Origin: Malurus cyaneus samueli
Lineage: Eukaryota > Chordata > Aves > Passeriformes > Maluridae
Direction of reading: 5' to 3'
Assembly: GCA_009741485.1 (NCBI GenBank)
Contig: CM019237.1
Location: forward strand, 43,983,724-44,047,723
Length of the DNA: 64,000 nucleotides
Made by a program: the position numbers and the translations under genes. The stretch's first letter is position 1. Every line of letters starts with the position of its first letter. Positions 23,541-36,060 of the stretch are shown here, one piece after another. The notes below the pieces were generated by a model. That model had not been told where the DNA came from. It saw only the letters and a program-made list of their open reading frames with translations, and did not search any database.

Positions 23541-23761
23541 AGTCCCCACCACAAAATGAGAGAAATACGCCCAGCCCCATTGATCCTGACTGCGTAGAAG
23601 TTGAGGTGAATTTTAACCCTGACCCTGCTGATTTAGTGCTGTCCAGTGTGCCTGGTGGTGAGCTCTTCAATCCTCGCAAACACAAGTTTACTGAAGAGGA
23701 CCTGAAACCACAACCTATGATTAAAAAAGCCAAGAAGGTTTTTGTCCCAGATGAGCAAAAG
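23541..23761 (+). CDS. TEF: TEF exon 3 (PAR domain)
   Basis: The exon is 221 nt, entered in phase 1 and left in phase 0. After a Pro/Asn-rich start it encodes [20 protein letters not shown], then the Pro- and acidic-rich PAR domain with [37 protein letters not shown] and VFVPDEQK. The PAR domain sits immediately N-terminal to the basic region, defines the DBP/HLF/TEF family and helps DNA contact. The acceptor is CAG at 23540 and the donor GTAACA at 23762. Reading past the donor adds a chance tail that ends at 23812. Confidence 0.97.
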
Positions 23762-24382
23762 GTAACAGATTTATTGCTGCAAACTCTTCTAGGCCTTGAT
23801 AAAAGTTTATGACTCTTTGTCCAAACACTTAGATATACATACCTAATGCAGTATACCTACATGATTGGGCAGAAGCACTGCCAAGAATAGAATTGGCAAG
23901 CCAACTGCTGTGCTTGCTGTTTTGCAGGTTTTGGTATCATGGGATAATTACTGGCAAGAAGCAACTGATCATTCTATACACAGAAATTAGAAGAACTATC
24001 AAGTCAAATCCTCAGCACCTTCACTTTTGAAAGGCATTGTCTGTGTTTGCCCAGTATTGTGTCTGATCTGAATTTAAGACAACAGAACAGGTGGTTTTCT
24101 GTCAAAGTGCATCCCTGAATTGAAACTAAGTAAAGGGAACGTTTCAGTTGGACAGCTTCTTAATACCCAAGTCTCTTAATCCTCTTAGGGTTGGTTTATC
24201 CTAAAAGAAGGCTTGTGTGAAGATGAAATCTTACAGTGCTGTGTTGTCTCCATTTTGATGTCAGAGCCCTGCAAAAACCTATGGAGGAGATTCCTCAATA
24301 TAGCAGTCAGTGTGAATATCATTATACAATAAAGAGGTGTCTCTGAAACAGTTGTCAGTCGGGCATCTTTTTTTTACTATAG
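23762..24382 (+). other. TEF: TEF intron 3
   Basis: Short intron of 621 nt between GTAACA and a T-run followed by ACTATAG. No other feature seen. Confidence 0.85.
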
Positions 24383-24598
24383 GATGAAAAATATTGGACA
24401 AGGCGAAAGAAGAACAATGTGGCAGCAAAGCGTTCCCGTGATGCTCGGCGATTAAAGGAGAATCAGATCACAATTCGGGCAGCCTTTCTTGAGAAAGAAA
24501 ATACAGCCCTGAGGACGGAGGTTGCAGAGCTGCGCAAGGAAGTGGGACGATGCAAGAACATTGTTTCTAAATACGAGACCAGATACGGACCCTTGTAA
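24383..24598 (+). CDS. TEF: TEF exon 4 (basic leucine zipper and stop)
   Basis: The final coding exon has 71 codons plus TAA. It encodes [20 protein letters not shown] with the bZIP DNA-contact signature [10 protein letters not shown], then [20 protein letters not shown] and the zipper with [14 protein letters not shown], ending ETRYGPL. The zipper mediates homodimers and heterodimers with HLF or DBP on RTTAYGTAAY sites. TEF drives circadian output and detoxification genes, and chicken VBP was named for the vitellogenin II promoter. The stop TAA at 24596-24598 lies inside TTGTAAGC, a donor consensus, so an alternative C-terminus is possible (see findings). Confidence 0.97.
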   Translation, partial: DEKYWTRRKKNNVAAKRSRDARRLKENQITIRAAFLEKENTALRTEVAELRKEVGRCKNIVSKYETRYGPL

Positions 24599-27500
24599 GC
24601 ACACCCCTTCTCCTTGTTAGGGCTCTTTGTTTTAGCCTCTTAGACTTCTCTGCCCTCTGTAGAGACTCCCAAAAATAAAATTTATGGAGGCTTTGCCATT
24701 TTGCATCTACATTGGAAAAAAAGCAACAAAACACAAACAAACCCTGTTTCTGTTTGCACAACTTGTTCAGGCGCTTTCCTGATCATTGTGTTGTCCAAAC
24801 TATTAGCGTCCATATTTACAACCTTGTTTTTAACACTGATAGAACATTTTCTGATGTCATACAATCGAACAGATTCACTGGAGGAATAAATGTGAATCCC
24901 TCCAGAATGGACAGCGCTTTTGCTATCTGTTCTAACCTTCATTTTAAGTGGAGAAAGAGCCTAGGAGACTCTCTTCTCTCTCTCTCTTTTTTTCTTTTAA
25001 ATTTTCAAACTCTTGCTCTTTTCTCCTCTCCATTCCACCTACCCCTCCCAGTAAAAGTGTTAAACATAATTTTAGGATGTAAGTAGATGTTGCTGGGCAG
25101 CATCATGAAATTGTTTCCTCTCCCATTTAGAGGCACTAAAAAGTACCGGTGTATAGAACTCTAACCCTGTTGAAGAGGGATAGGGGAACCTTTAGGACAG
25201 GAGGACAGAAAAATCAATCTCTTGTAAAAACAAAGTATTGCGAGGTTAATCCATGAGTGTTATGCAGAATGGAGTCGGTGCAGTTTTGATGACAATACTG
25301 CCTAAATGTCTTGGTAGGTTCTAATCCTGGATAACTTGCAGAATCCAAGGAGAGAAAACAGTAGTGAATCACTCACTTTACAAATGTGGACAAAATAATT
25401 TGATGTGGATTCTAGACTGTATTTCTACCACCACCCCTCTTTTTTTTTCCTTAGAGGGTCTTCCCTCTTGAACTGCTGATAAAGCAGCATATTGCACTTA
25501 ACTGAGAAGTAAAGGAGATTTAGAAAAAGAGGCCTGGCTCATTAGGCTAAACTTTGAGTCCAGCAGTTAAAATATGGCCAGTACCTTATGCTTTGGAAAA
25601 AGGGCCTTTTTTTAAGAAGTAAACAAGCCACTGTTACTTTACTGCACCTTACCAGTTGTGCAAGAGATTGAGAAAGAGTTTTGGTCCTTTGCCTCGTGAA
25701 CACACTATGGGATAAGCTACACCCACTATAAACATGAACAGTTTACCTCACTATCTCCTGTGTAGCAGCATATCTGGTCTCTCCTTGCTTGCTGGTTCTA
25801 TCTCGAGCATGTTTCCTGATAGAAAATTAGCACACAAGACTTGCCCTCTGGTGCACCATTCTGAGCACCAAGCACTGCTTCAACAGTATGTGGTGTTAAA
25901 ACAAAAAATATCCTGGTTTTGATGTTGAGACCTTCTATATGACCTGCAATTTCAAGAACTAGAAGCTTTACCAGAAGTCCTCTTAACAAGAGAGGGTGTC
26001 TTAAGATAGTGGCTGTGTGAGAACTCTTAGGCTATGGGATACTTCCTGGGATACTATTTGTGTTTAAAGAGTAAATGTGGGATGATGATGTTGATGGTAG
26101 TTGCAGTTCCTCTGTTGAAATCTGAAAATATAATAAAAAAGCATTAGGGTTTATTTTCTATGCTGAAGACTAGCATGTCTTTTAAACATCATGTAGAAAT
26201 TATGAGTTAGAGCAATTTTGTGTTGACTTCTTAAGGAAGTGGAGAAGCAGGCTAATCCACAACACTTAATGTATGCTTTGAACTATCCCCCTCCTGTTAA
26301 GTTCTTAATTTGACTAGAGTGGCTCTTGATGCAGTGTTGGTCTAATTTCTTTTCAAACATACTAAAGATTGTCACCCTTTCAGCAGGGGTTTTTCTTTCA
26401 CAGGGTGGTTTGTGGTGGTGATGGTGGGAAGTATGTTATAAATAAATTGTCACACTTAACACTTTGCTTTGTTTAAAGTGACTTATCTGATTCCGAGTGA
26501 TGCAACTTTAAAGACTTTTAAAAACAAAGAAACTAAAAAGCACACATGAATCGCCAGTCTTCAGAGTGAGCAGTGAAATCTGTGAGGTGTCCCAACACAA
26601 ACAACTGATGATGACCCTGCCTGCCTCCTTGCCTGCAAGTACCCCATCTGACTACCCAGGGCTGGGCATGATGAAAAGTGCAAAGTCTCTTTAATTCTGT
26701 ATATGGCTTTCTTATCTGTCTTTCTCACTGTAACTATAAGCTTACTTACCGGGGTTTTGTCAAGACACTCAAAGTTCTTGTCTCAGAGTCTGTTGACAGC
26801 CTGTGTGAATAGTGACTGTTTTGGCACTCGAGTGGAAAAAAAGAGGGAGTTTTAAATGAAAGTGTCTGTATATATGAAGAACTGCTATATCTTAAGACTC
26901 TTTTCTCTGCAGTATAATGAATTTTATGTAATACTGCGGCTCACTTCTGGTACAGTGTGGTATATTGTGGAGTACTGTGAGTGCAGAACTAAAGACACCA
27001 GGAAGACAACAACCTGTAATGTGTGAGACTTCAGCGCAGAAGATTACAGCAGATGTATTGAAATAATCCAGAAAGCACCACAGTATGCCATACACAGAGT
27101 AACAAACCTCTATCAAATGACCCATGTAATAGTAAACCACTTTGGTCGCTTTCCTGCTCCACAGCTACACTGCTGTAACCTCCCTTTTCCTTTATTCCGT
27201 TTAGGAGGCTCACTTTCTTTTATGGTCTGTTCTTCTGATAATGACTTAGCAATCATGGAAAAGGTGCTATTCTGATCTGCTGATCCCCATGTATTTTGGC
27301 AGTCTGAAACTACCAGATGAGTATTAGCTCCAGGAAACAGTGGCTATTAGCTGCCATATTACAATTTTCTGTCTCTTGACTGCACGAGAAATGCGGTGCT
27401 GAAGGTGAAACAGCTAATGCCATCCCACAGTTACAATGGGCAGCTTAAGTATGAGGACCCTTGTGCTGGTGTGGGAGGATAAATGAAAGCTGGGACAGAT

Positions 27501-30500
27501 GTCAGAGATGTTTATTGTGTGATGATGGAGGAAGTAGGTGAAAGTTCTGTTGTAAGAGTTTCATCAGCATAACAAGAATCTGCTCTTACATTAAGGAAGC
27601 TTAAGAGCTAAATCCATGTGGGAAGTGAAAGAGTACTTACTTTCTAGGAAAGGAATACAGGGCAATGGTGGTAGCCAAAATGGAGCTTGTAAGACAGGAG
27701 TGTTTTCATGCCTGGAGACTGATGAATATCATACACCTCAAGAAAAATAAGCTTGAAAGCTTTCAGAAGCACAAGTGCCAAAATTATGAGGCATGACTAG
27801 TTACCAGCATAGCTCAGTGTTATTATATTGAACAATTATTTTGACATTGTGTTTACCCAAGAGATTCCACCCCTAATTTCAGAGTGGAAAGGCAAAGAGA
27901 AAAATGTAAGAAGCAGCAGCTAATAGTGTAAGCTTAATAAAAAAAAAATCAGAAGCCAGGATTCATACCCAGTGTTTGACAGCATAACCTTTGTAAAGAG
28001 CATATATATTAAATGTAGTTATTGACCTATCATTTTTAATGGATGATGTCCTGAATTCAAGAGAGTGTTTTTAACTTTTTGCGGGTTACCAAAGTGTACC
28101 TATGAGTGTATTATTATAATTTGGGATTTTAAAGCTCTGAGATAATCTTGGGATATTTTTATCGAATAGAGGAACAGCTCAGTACCATATTGCTGAAATA
28201 TTGGCATATATCTCTGCCTGTATCAACTATTGCTGATTTGGACTGATGTTTTTGGTATTACTGTTTTTTGCAGTATTTTGGTGGTAAAGGCCAAACTGTG
28301 GATTAAAAACAAACCAGCAACAAAACAAACAACCCTGACAGCATGTAAATGTAGCAACTTTTTTCATTTATAATTTCTAAATTTTCAGTTAGCCTTGCCT
28401 ATTCTTGAAAGTCATGCTTCCGTTTAAATCACAAAGCTAAAGGCTATAGTAACTAGGCAAAGTTAGTTCTTCATTTGGATCCTACTGTGCTTAGGAATTT
28501 CTTTTAAATACTTACATATTGCGTACAGGATTTGGTTTTGCAGTATGTTATGACATTTTAACAGCAAAATATTCAGTCGATGAGATTAGCCTATGCAATT
28601 CTATTGTTTTATTTCTGTTATATTAAAAGATTACACAGGGGAAGCTAACAGTGAATGTTCATTAGATCTTTCTCTCAGAGAAGACTGTTAGCAAACATTT
28701 ATGCTTCCCTGTAGGAAAACGCAGATTTGCAGTCTGTGATTGATGTGTCTATGGGTTGCAAAACTGGAAAACCACAATTTTAGGGTGAGTGCGACTCAGC
28801 TTTTGTAGCGGGAGAATTTTTTGTTGTAGTCAAGAAGCAGTATCTTTAAAGATAGATGGGAAGGTATTAACTATTTAAAGAAGTGAAGATACAGACAAAA
28901 AATACTGTGCAATGCTGAATTCATTTCTCAGTTTTTGCAGTCTCAGGAAGTTTATTGCTCCAGAGCTCTCTGTTCCTCTTGGAATGATTAGCTATATCAT
29001 CTTGTTTCTTTGACAAAGATGACAATCCTATCAGTAAGTAATAACTTGGGTATTTTCTTAGTGATCATAAGAAGACCAATATTCTTTTAGTTCAATTTGA
29101 ATATTAAAAGATGCTGAACTGACACTGTTAGAGTTTGAAGTTCTCTAGCATTGGAACATACTCTGTAGAGGCCATAAGTGTGCCTGATGCCAATCTACCC
29201 CATTCCAGCCACAAAGGGACCATCTCCAAGGGGAGAGAATAAAGGGCATGTGCACCTTTCAGCATCACTGCAGGGACCGCCAGGAAAGAGTAGTTTTTGA
29301 CAGAGCTGTATTTTCATTAGGAAGTGGAGTGATACCACATGGCTATTTCATAGTACTAACTTTGAAAATATATGAAGTGTGGATGAGATTTGTGGACAAT
29401 GAATGTTGTCTTACTCTACAGAAGACACCAGCTATGAATAAATGAAGCACAATATTTAATACATTATGGCTTTCATACATGATAATCTAATCTATATGTA
29501 GTGGGTTTGTGTCTAAAAATTCCCAGGAAACTTTATCTTTCACCTGTTGCCAAGATCTGTTCCCACTGAAGCTAGTATCAAAGATCTCATTAACTCCCAC
29601 AGGAAAAAGTCTTTACTCTTATGTAGTTATTGTAAAGTTTTAGCAGGTGCTGGAGTCATGAGTGTCTTTGTTTTACTCTGAAGCATTCTGCGGTGGGATC
29701 AGGTGGATGCATCTCATATTGCAGGTGTAATGTTGGTAAACTGGTCCTAATAGTTTTGACACTCAGATAATCTGAATTCTGCTTTTTTTTCTTTTTTGGG
29801 GGGGTCCTGCATGGATAGAATGAAAAAGTAGAGTACTATAAACTTGTGTTGGAGAAGAAATGTTCTTGGGTTGTTTGGTTTTTTGCTAAGCAGCTTTTTG
29901 CAGTTGTTCTAGTAATATTTTATGTCTTTTCTGACAATTCTCCATTTCCTTGCTATGCTGTTTGAGAGCCCAAGGTATTCTAACTAGAAATCACTTTCAG
30001 CATTATCTGCAGGCCTATTACTAATTGTACAAGTTAATTTCAAGTTTGGAAGTGTAGTGGAAGGCTAGCAGCTTTGGGAATACTGTAATAAAACCACTTG
30101 TGCAGAAAAAAGTATTTTTTGTAGATTACAGAAATAATGGACCTGCACAGAGGAGAATATTGCTGTTTCAGTATTGTAAGCCACCTGAGCATAAAAGGGC
30201 TTTGTTCCTTGGGATCAGGTGCTTTCATATTTAGTGAGAGAGGAGGTATCTCAGACCTTTGTAATATCCAGATAGGCTTTTTTTTCACCCTTATAGTTTT
30301 AGCTACTAAACACAGTATGAGAAATGCAAATTTGTCTTAGGGCATAAATCTCATATTTTTGGCAACATACACCTAAACCATAAAGTGCAAAATCATTTGT
30401 TAGTGCTAGTGTTTTGCTTTTGCAGCACTACAAGGCTTTGACTGGCTTTCTAGATGTTCAGATAATTACTCTGATCTGTATATCTGCTACTGTAACGTGG

Positions 30501-31760
30501 TGAAGATAGATAAACTCACAATTAAAGGTTGGCAGACAGGTAGAAAGAATAGGCTTAGCTAAGTATCTGTGGAGATGCTAACATAATGCTAATTGAGAAA
30601 TTATAGTGGTTTAATTCATGATAATTCAAATTGTCCTACAGATGTAATTTGTTATTCTGATAGTCTGCTATCCCTCATGAGTAATTTTTGGAATGCAAAC
30701 TTCTTGAAATTCAGATACCTATAGGGAAAAAGGAATCCTTTGAGGAAGATACATGTATAGATAGACATAGATACTTGGCAACTAAAGCAAAGAATGAAAA
30801 GGGGAAGATGAGTAAGGCAAGAGTCTGACCTGAATGAGATTGCCAAAACTGTTTACAATTTTAGGCCACTCAGTTTAGCATCATACTGAAGGATGTTGAG
30901 GTCTTGGGAATCTTATTCTCTTGGTCCTACTTCCACAGTTCACAAGGAAGCAAAAGGAATATACAGATAGGGAGGACAGTTACTGCAGAAAGGCATGAAA
31001 AAATATCTCTTGCTTCAACTCAGTGTGGTGTTGCACTGGGACTTGACCTGCCAATGTGAACTGGTCAGTACTGTGTCATGAGGAAATATTATCTAAATTA
31101 CTATTCTCAATCTTTTAAGGACTCAATTCTGCTGTCATTTCTGCATGGGATGAGCCCTGGATTTGTAGAGAACCATGTGGACTTCACAGGATCTATTCTT
31201 GAATGTGAAGCTCTGCCCAGGCATCAGCTGCAGAATTGTGTCCTTAATACACTCTCCAGCTGTAGTTATAGAGCTGTTGATATTAAGTGTAATTTGGGTG
31301 CGTGTTATATAGCCAAAACCCTTGTTACATCATTTTCCTAACTAAGGCATGAGCAGAAGCCCTTTGCTGTACAACATCTGTAAAAAAATTAAAAATGTAC
31401 TTCACATATGTCTAGTAAATTAAGGCATGTGATTTTGGTCTGTGGGTCTCAACAAACCTTGCTCGTGTACCTGCCTGAATGTTTTCCTAGATCTACAGCT
31501 ACATTTCAATGAGAAGGTACGGTGGGATTTGTTTTCCTGAGGGGGCACAATAGCAGTTCTCACCTGCCACACTGGGGTGACCGCCTGCTACTGGCCAGGA
31601 TCAGGGATGGATGCATCCTCGGCACTTTTATGTGAAATTGTCTGAAATATGGTGATTAACATGATTATTGGAATACTGTATTTTGTATAACTTAGAATAT
31701 GTAAATACACTTTTAAAACTAATCTGTTCTATGAAGTAATAAATAAGTGCTTCCATTGTA
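24599..31760 (+). other. TEF: TEF 3'UTR and downstream non-coding sequence, end unresolved
   Basis: No protein-coding signal follows the TEF stop. AATAAA signals occur at 24674-24679 and 24885-24890, and again near 26.13, 26.44 and 31.74 kb. The one near 31.74 kb (AATAAATAAG) is followed by T/G-containing sequence and could end a long 3'UTR. I cannot choose among them without transcript data. The sequence is uniformly AT-rich, with no recognisable transposon or RNA gene. Confidence 0.4.
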
Positions 31761-34700
31761 ATATCTGAATATTGTTAATGCTTCATGTAGCTTGATTTGG
31801 GATTATTTCTTTCCTAGAGAACTACAGAAATCAAAACAAAGATTGATGTTGTGGAATTCTAGTCTAGTTGTGATGCTTTCTATCAACAAAAAAATGTTTT
31901 AAAAATAATAATGAGCTACTTAAGCAGAGAAACTAAGGTTTTGAGGGAATTGATTCTCTTCCAGTCTTTCTTTAACAGTCACTGATTACATTCATAATTG
32001 TACTCTTCCCATCCTGTTAACTGGACAGTTGATTTGTTTGTGAGTAGTATTTGGAAAGTAGCATTATTAAATTATTTGTAAACCTTAGTGACTGAGGAAG
32101 ACTAAAGCTGGGTGTTTTTTGTTGAGTGTTTTTTTTTTTTTTTTAACTATTCTCTCTTTTGGCTCAAACAGATCTGTCTCCACCCTTCAGCCAGACTGCA
32201 GCAAGTTGCAGTGCAACAGTGAGTGACTGTTACTGAAGCTCATTTGTGACCTAGATAGTCTACATCTTTATTAGTTGCATTATGTATATAGATGACACAG
32301 GTTTCCTGTTGTGGTGTGGAAGGAGAAAGTGATTAATGACTTGTGGTTTTGCTGAGTACATGTTCACTGGATGCTGCACAGCTGGAACTTTCATCAGCTT
32401 TCATGACCTTTTCTATCTTGTGTTAAAAAGAAGAAAATAGAGAACAGTGAAGTGAGAATCATGAGCAGTCTGCTAGGAAATCTGAATGCTTGGGTTTTGA
32501 GGAGGAGGTGAGATTAATCCATCAGCCTTCATGTAAAGAGATTAGCCTGTGATGACACTTTCTCCAGCCATAATGTAATTTTGTCTTTCATGCTGTACGG
32601 GAGCAGTCTCGTCTCTGGCAACAGCTGTGTGTCTGCAGTGTTCCATAAATGACAAAGCCACGTATTTTGTAGTGGGCAGAGACAATGGCATCTCTTCTTA
32701 TTTTCTTATTTTTATTTTCTCCTCTCTTAGTGTCTCTAGGCTGTAAAACAGCTATGAAATAGCTAAGCATATGTGCAAGTTATTCTGAAAACTCTGTTCT
32801 TGTAAAGCTTTTTCAGACACATACAGTTTTTAACTGAATAGTTTGAGGGAACTCCTATCTGCTATATTTGGCCTGAAATTCTGTTGCCTCTTGGATAAAA
32901 GTATTTTTTTGTCTTCAGATGTGACACTGATCTGTCCCATTCATTCAGTGGGATGGGTGATAAATCTGCACAGTATTTATATAAGATATAAATCTGATCT
33001 TAGTTTTACTGCATGTTAAGATGTTTAATCTCTTGGATGTCTCTTCCTTGAGGTTGTCTATGTAATTCCTGTATATGTGCTGCTTTTTGAAGCAGTTCAT
33101 CAAGTGCATTTGAGATCATCCTGACTGAACAATTCTTTAGAAGTGAAAGAGATAATAAAGCTTGTAAAGAAGCTGGGTAAAACTGTATTGCCATAAATGG
33201 TTTTAATTTATATATGAATCTTCTGTCCCAAACTGCTTATTTTGTACATAAACCTAAACACTCCTGGCAGCTGACAGGTGGAAATAAAGGTGCTTAAACA
33301 GCAATCTAATGAGGAAAGGGCATTTCACTATTACAGAGTTGGTATTATTTTATATTTCCATTTATTACACTTTTTTAAATGTATAAACCACAGATTTGAA
33401 TTCTCAAAGTCTTCAGCTTGGATTTTGTGAGTAGTTAAAATCCTCTCACCTCTCTGCTCATAACTGGTTTTTAAGAAAAAGAAAAGCTTTTGTTTAAAAT
33501 GTAAAATTTTGTCGGTATTAAATTCTGTTAGTACCCTTCCTTTTTAAGAAATAAAATGTATATTCCACTATGCTGAGATCCAGTAATTTTGTTCTCTAGA
33601 TAGCATACTGTGTGCTTTATGGCTCCACTACCGGCATTACACCTGCAATTTGCATTGAGGTTGGTAGACACTAAAGCAGCTCATCACCTTTTGACAGTAT
33701 GTTCTTGTTGTGCATTTCCCATGAGTTAAGTGTGCTGGTAGCAGGTATACAGTTCCCTGCTTTTATTTTCTGGATTAATTGATTTTAAAACATTGCAAGG
33801 TTTTGTGTTTGTTCTTGCAGTGACTCTTGATGGAATTCTCTGAGATAGGGGGAGAAATCTGAGAACAAGTCAGCCACAGACACATGGACTGTGTGTTGTG
33901 TTGGCTGAGAACATCCACAAAGTAATCAGAATTTAATTTCTTTCATGGGAAGAAGTAAGTTTCAGAGTAAATAAGCTTTGTCCATGAGGACAGCTTTCTC
34001 TGTACCCTTTCAATCTTTTTTTTAACTAAACCTCAGTTAGTTGGTTGGTTGGTTTTTTTTTGCTGATGGTTTGGTTTATTTTGTTTTCCAAAAGCTGGTA
34101 ATTGAAGAGCAACCTGGTAAGAAATGTATGTTTTCTATATATAAACTGCATCTGACACATGCTTTCAAGGTAGACCAGATCACTAGTGCTTCAGTTCAAT
34201 CTCTAGATAAACTGCAGTAAGGATCTTCATCTTTTTGTGAAAGGTATCTTGTATGATGAGTGATGGAGGGTGGTAGCAAGAAACAAACAAAGTGTTTGTT
34301 TATCTCTGGCTGTCTTCCAGAGCCATGACAGGATTAGTGACCCAGGTAATTTGTTTAGAAAAGCAAAAAACCTCTCTAGAGGGAGGGGGCCTGACCTCTA
34401 TCACATACCAAAGGCCAAGGACTTGACCTGGAAACTGAGTGGATACAAGGTTGTGCTGGATGTATCCTTCTTGGTGTTACATGGCCTTAATACAGTGGAG
34501 GATATTTGGCATTTTTCCCCTATTGAGATATCAAATGGCAGCAGCAATTTGTTATACTTCCTTTCTTTCAGGGAGCTTGAATGTTCTCTTGGGTGAGTAG
34601 GGAGTGAGTTTATAAATGTACTAAGCCTGCACATTATATTACTAGTTCCCTTTGGGAAATGCTGCAGTTACTAGTGATCTGAAAAATGGCAACTGTTCAC

Positions 34701-35290
34701 TCAGCCTCCTTCCCACTGTGTGTTGGGGAGGGCTGCTGATCTTGGGTCTTCAGATACATTTGTACTTATTTTTGCTCCTGCTGGCTACACCAGATCCACA
34801 AAAGAGCATAAAGTATCTGTCTCTGGTTGGGTGTGTAGCAGAAACTGGAACGCTGTGGTTGAGAAATGTGGAGCTGTATCCACCAAGCTCCTCTGCGTTT
34901 TTGCTCACTGTTGGCTGTGGTTGTTGCCTGGACATGGCCATTGAGAAAATGTGTCTTCAGCTTCTGAGGAAACTGGGAGCAAACTGACAATGAGGGAGAA
35001 GCTGTTGGTATGGCTATGATAGACTTGTGATTGTGGGGGTGGAGTGTCCCTGAGAAGTAATTGCAAAAGTAATATGGGACCAGCCTTCTCCCAATAAGGA
35101 AAGGAGAGGAGATAGAAGAGACTGGCTTGGGAGGTACAGTGGAACATTGCTGGCAGTATTTCAGATGTTGCAAGAGGTGAGTTCATGTACCTTATCCCTC
35201 TATACCTGTTCATAGTTTTTATGATTAAAACTGGCCTTGTATGCTTTATTCCTGAAATGTGCTTCCAGCTTGCAAGAGCAGGTCCAGCAT
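31761..35290. other. Intergenic AT-rich sequence
   Basis: Contains a T16 run near 32129-32144 and TTGG/T-rich tracts near 34040-34080. Open frames here, such as one of 111 codons at 34652-34987, show no family resemblance. Nothing else seen. Confidence 0.6.
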
Positions 35291-35299
35291 CCCAGCCCC

Positions 35300-36060
35300 T
35301 GCCGAAGGCTGGAGCAGCAAGGTTTTGAGTCAGATCCGTGTGCGTGTTCCGCGGTGGCAGTGAGGCCGCAGCAGGGCCTAGCACCGGCACGGCCCTGCCC
35401 GAGGCTTTTGCAGTGGCTGCACCTTGTGCCGCGGTGCTGCTCAACCCCCCTGTGTTGGAGAAGGGCGCGGGTGGCTCCCAACCAGCTGCTGCTTCAGCCT
35501 TTTTCGTCGGCCAGTGCATTCATTTTATTCTGCTGGCTGCTTTTTTGCTCCTAGGGCTTTATAGGGTGTAAAACGTATAATGCGTGATTTGAGGAGAAGC
35601 AATCTCACGTTCTCCTAAGTTCACTTACTGCTTCAGTCCATGAAGCGATGGTGTCCTGCTCCTGCGCTCTGCTTGCGGCCCGGGATAAACTGCCGTTCCA
35701 AATCTTTATCCTGAAGGAAAGGCTGGCTTCATCAAGCCACAAGACCGCAGTCCTACTGCAGGGCCCATCCCGTGGTGTGACTTAGGGGCCGCGGGCAGAG
35801 CTCCGGCCGGGCAGGAAGCCGCCGCTGCTCCCTCACGGCCCCGCGGCGCCGCAAATGGCAGGCGGGCCGCGCCCTCCCGCGGGGCGCCGCGAGGTGCGCT
35901 GCCGCAGCGCGCACCGCCCCGCCGGGCCCCGCCCGGTCCGGCGATGGCGGGGGCGGGAACCTGGACACCGGGGCCGGTGCCCTTCGGTTTGAGCTCAGCG
36001 GGGTAAGGAGCAGCCTCAGCCTCCTGTTATGGGACCTGCCGGGCTCCGACAGCTCTCCGC
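35300..36060. promoter_or_regulatory. Isolated CpG island between TEF and TOB2
   Basis: A GC- and CpG-rich block, densest at 35780-36000, stands alone about 11 kb after the TEF stop and 13 kb before the TOB2 3' end. It contains stacked GC boxes (CCCCGCC, GCCCCGCCC), a YY1-like GATGGCGGG at about 35943 and an E2F-like GGCGGGAA at about 35951. An ATG at 35944 opens a 20-codon frame, and GTAAGG at 36003 is a good splice donor. It resembles the promoter and first exon of an unannotated transcript, but I cannot find a second exon. Confidence 0.55.

Noticed and set aside
23534..23812. 92-codon open frame around TEF exon 3
   Set aside because: The tail after 23761 is intronic; the next TEF residues (DEKYW) are in exon 4.
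34905..35519. 204-codon open frame on the minus strand next to the isolated CpG island
   Set aside because: Ala/Pro-rich without motifs, and extends into ordinary AT-rich DNA; no support as a gene.
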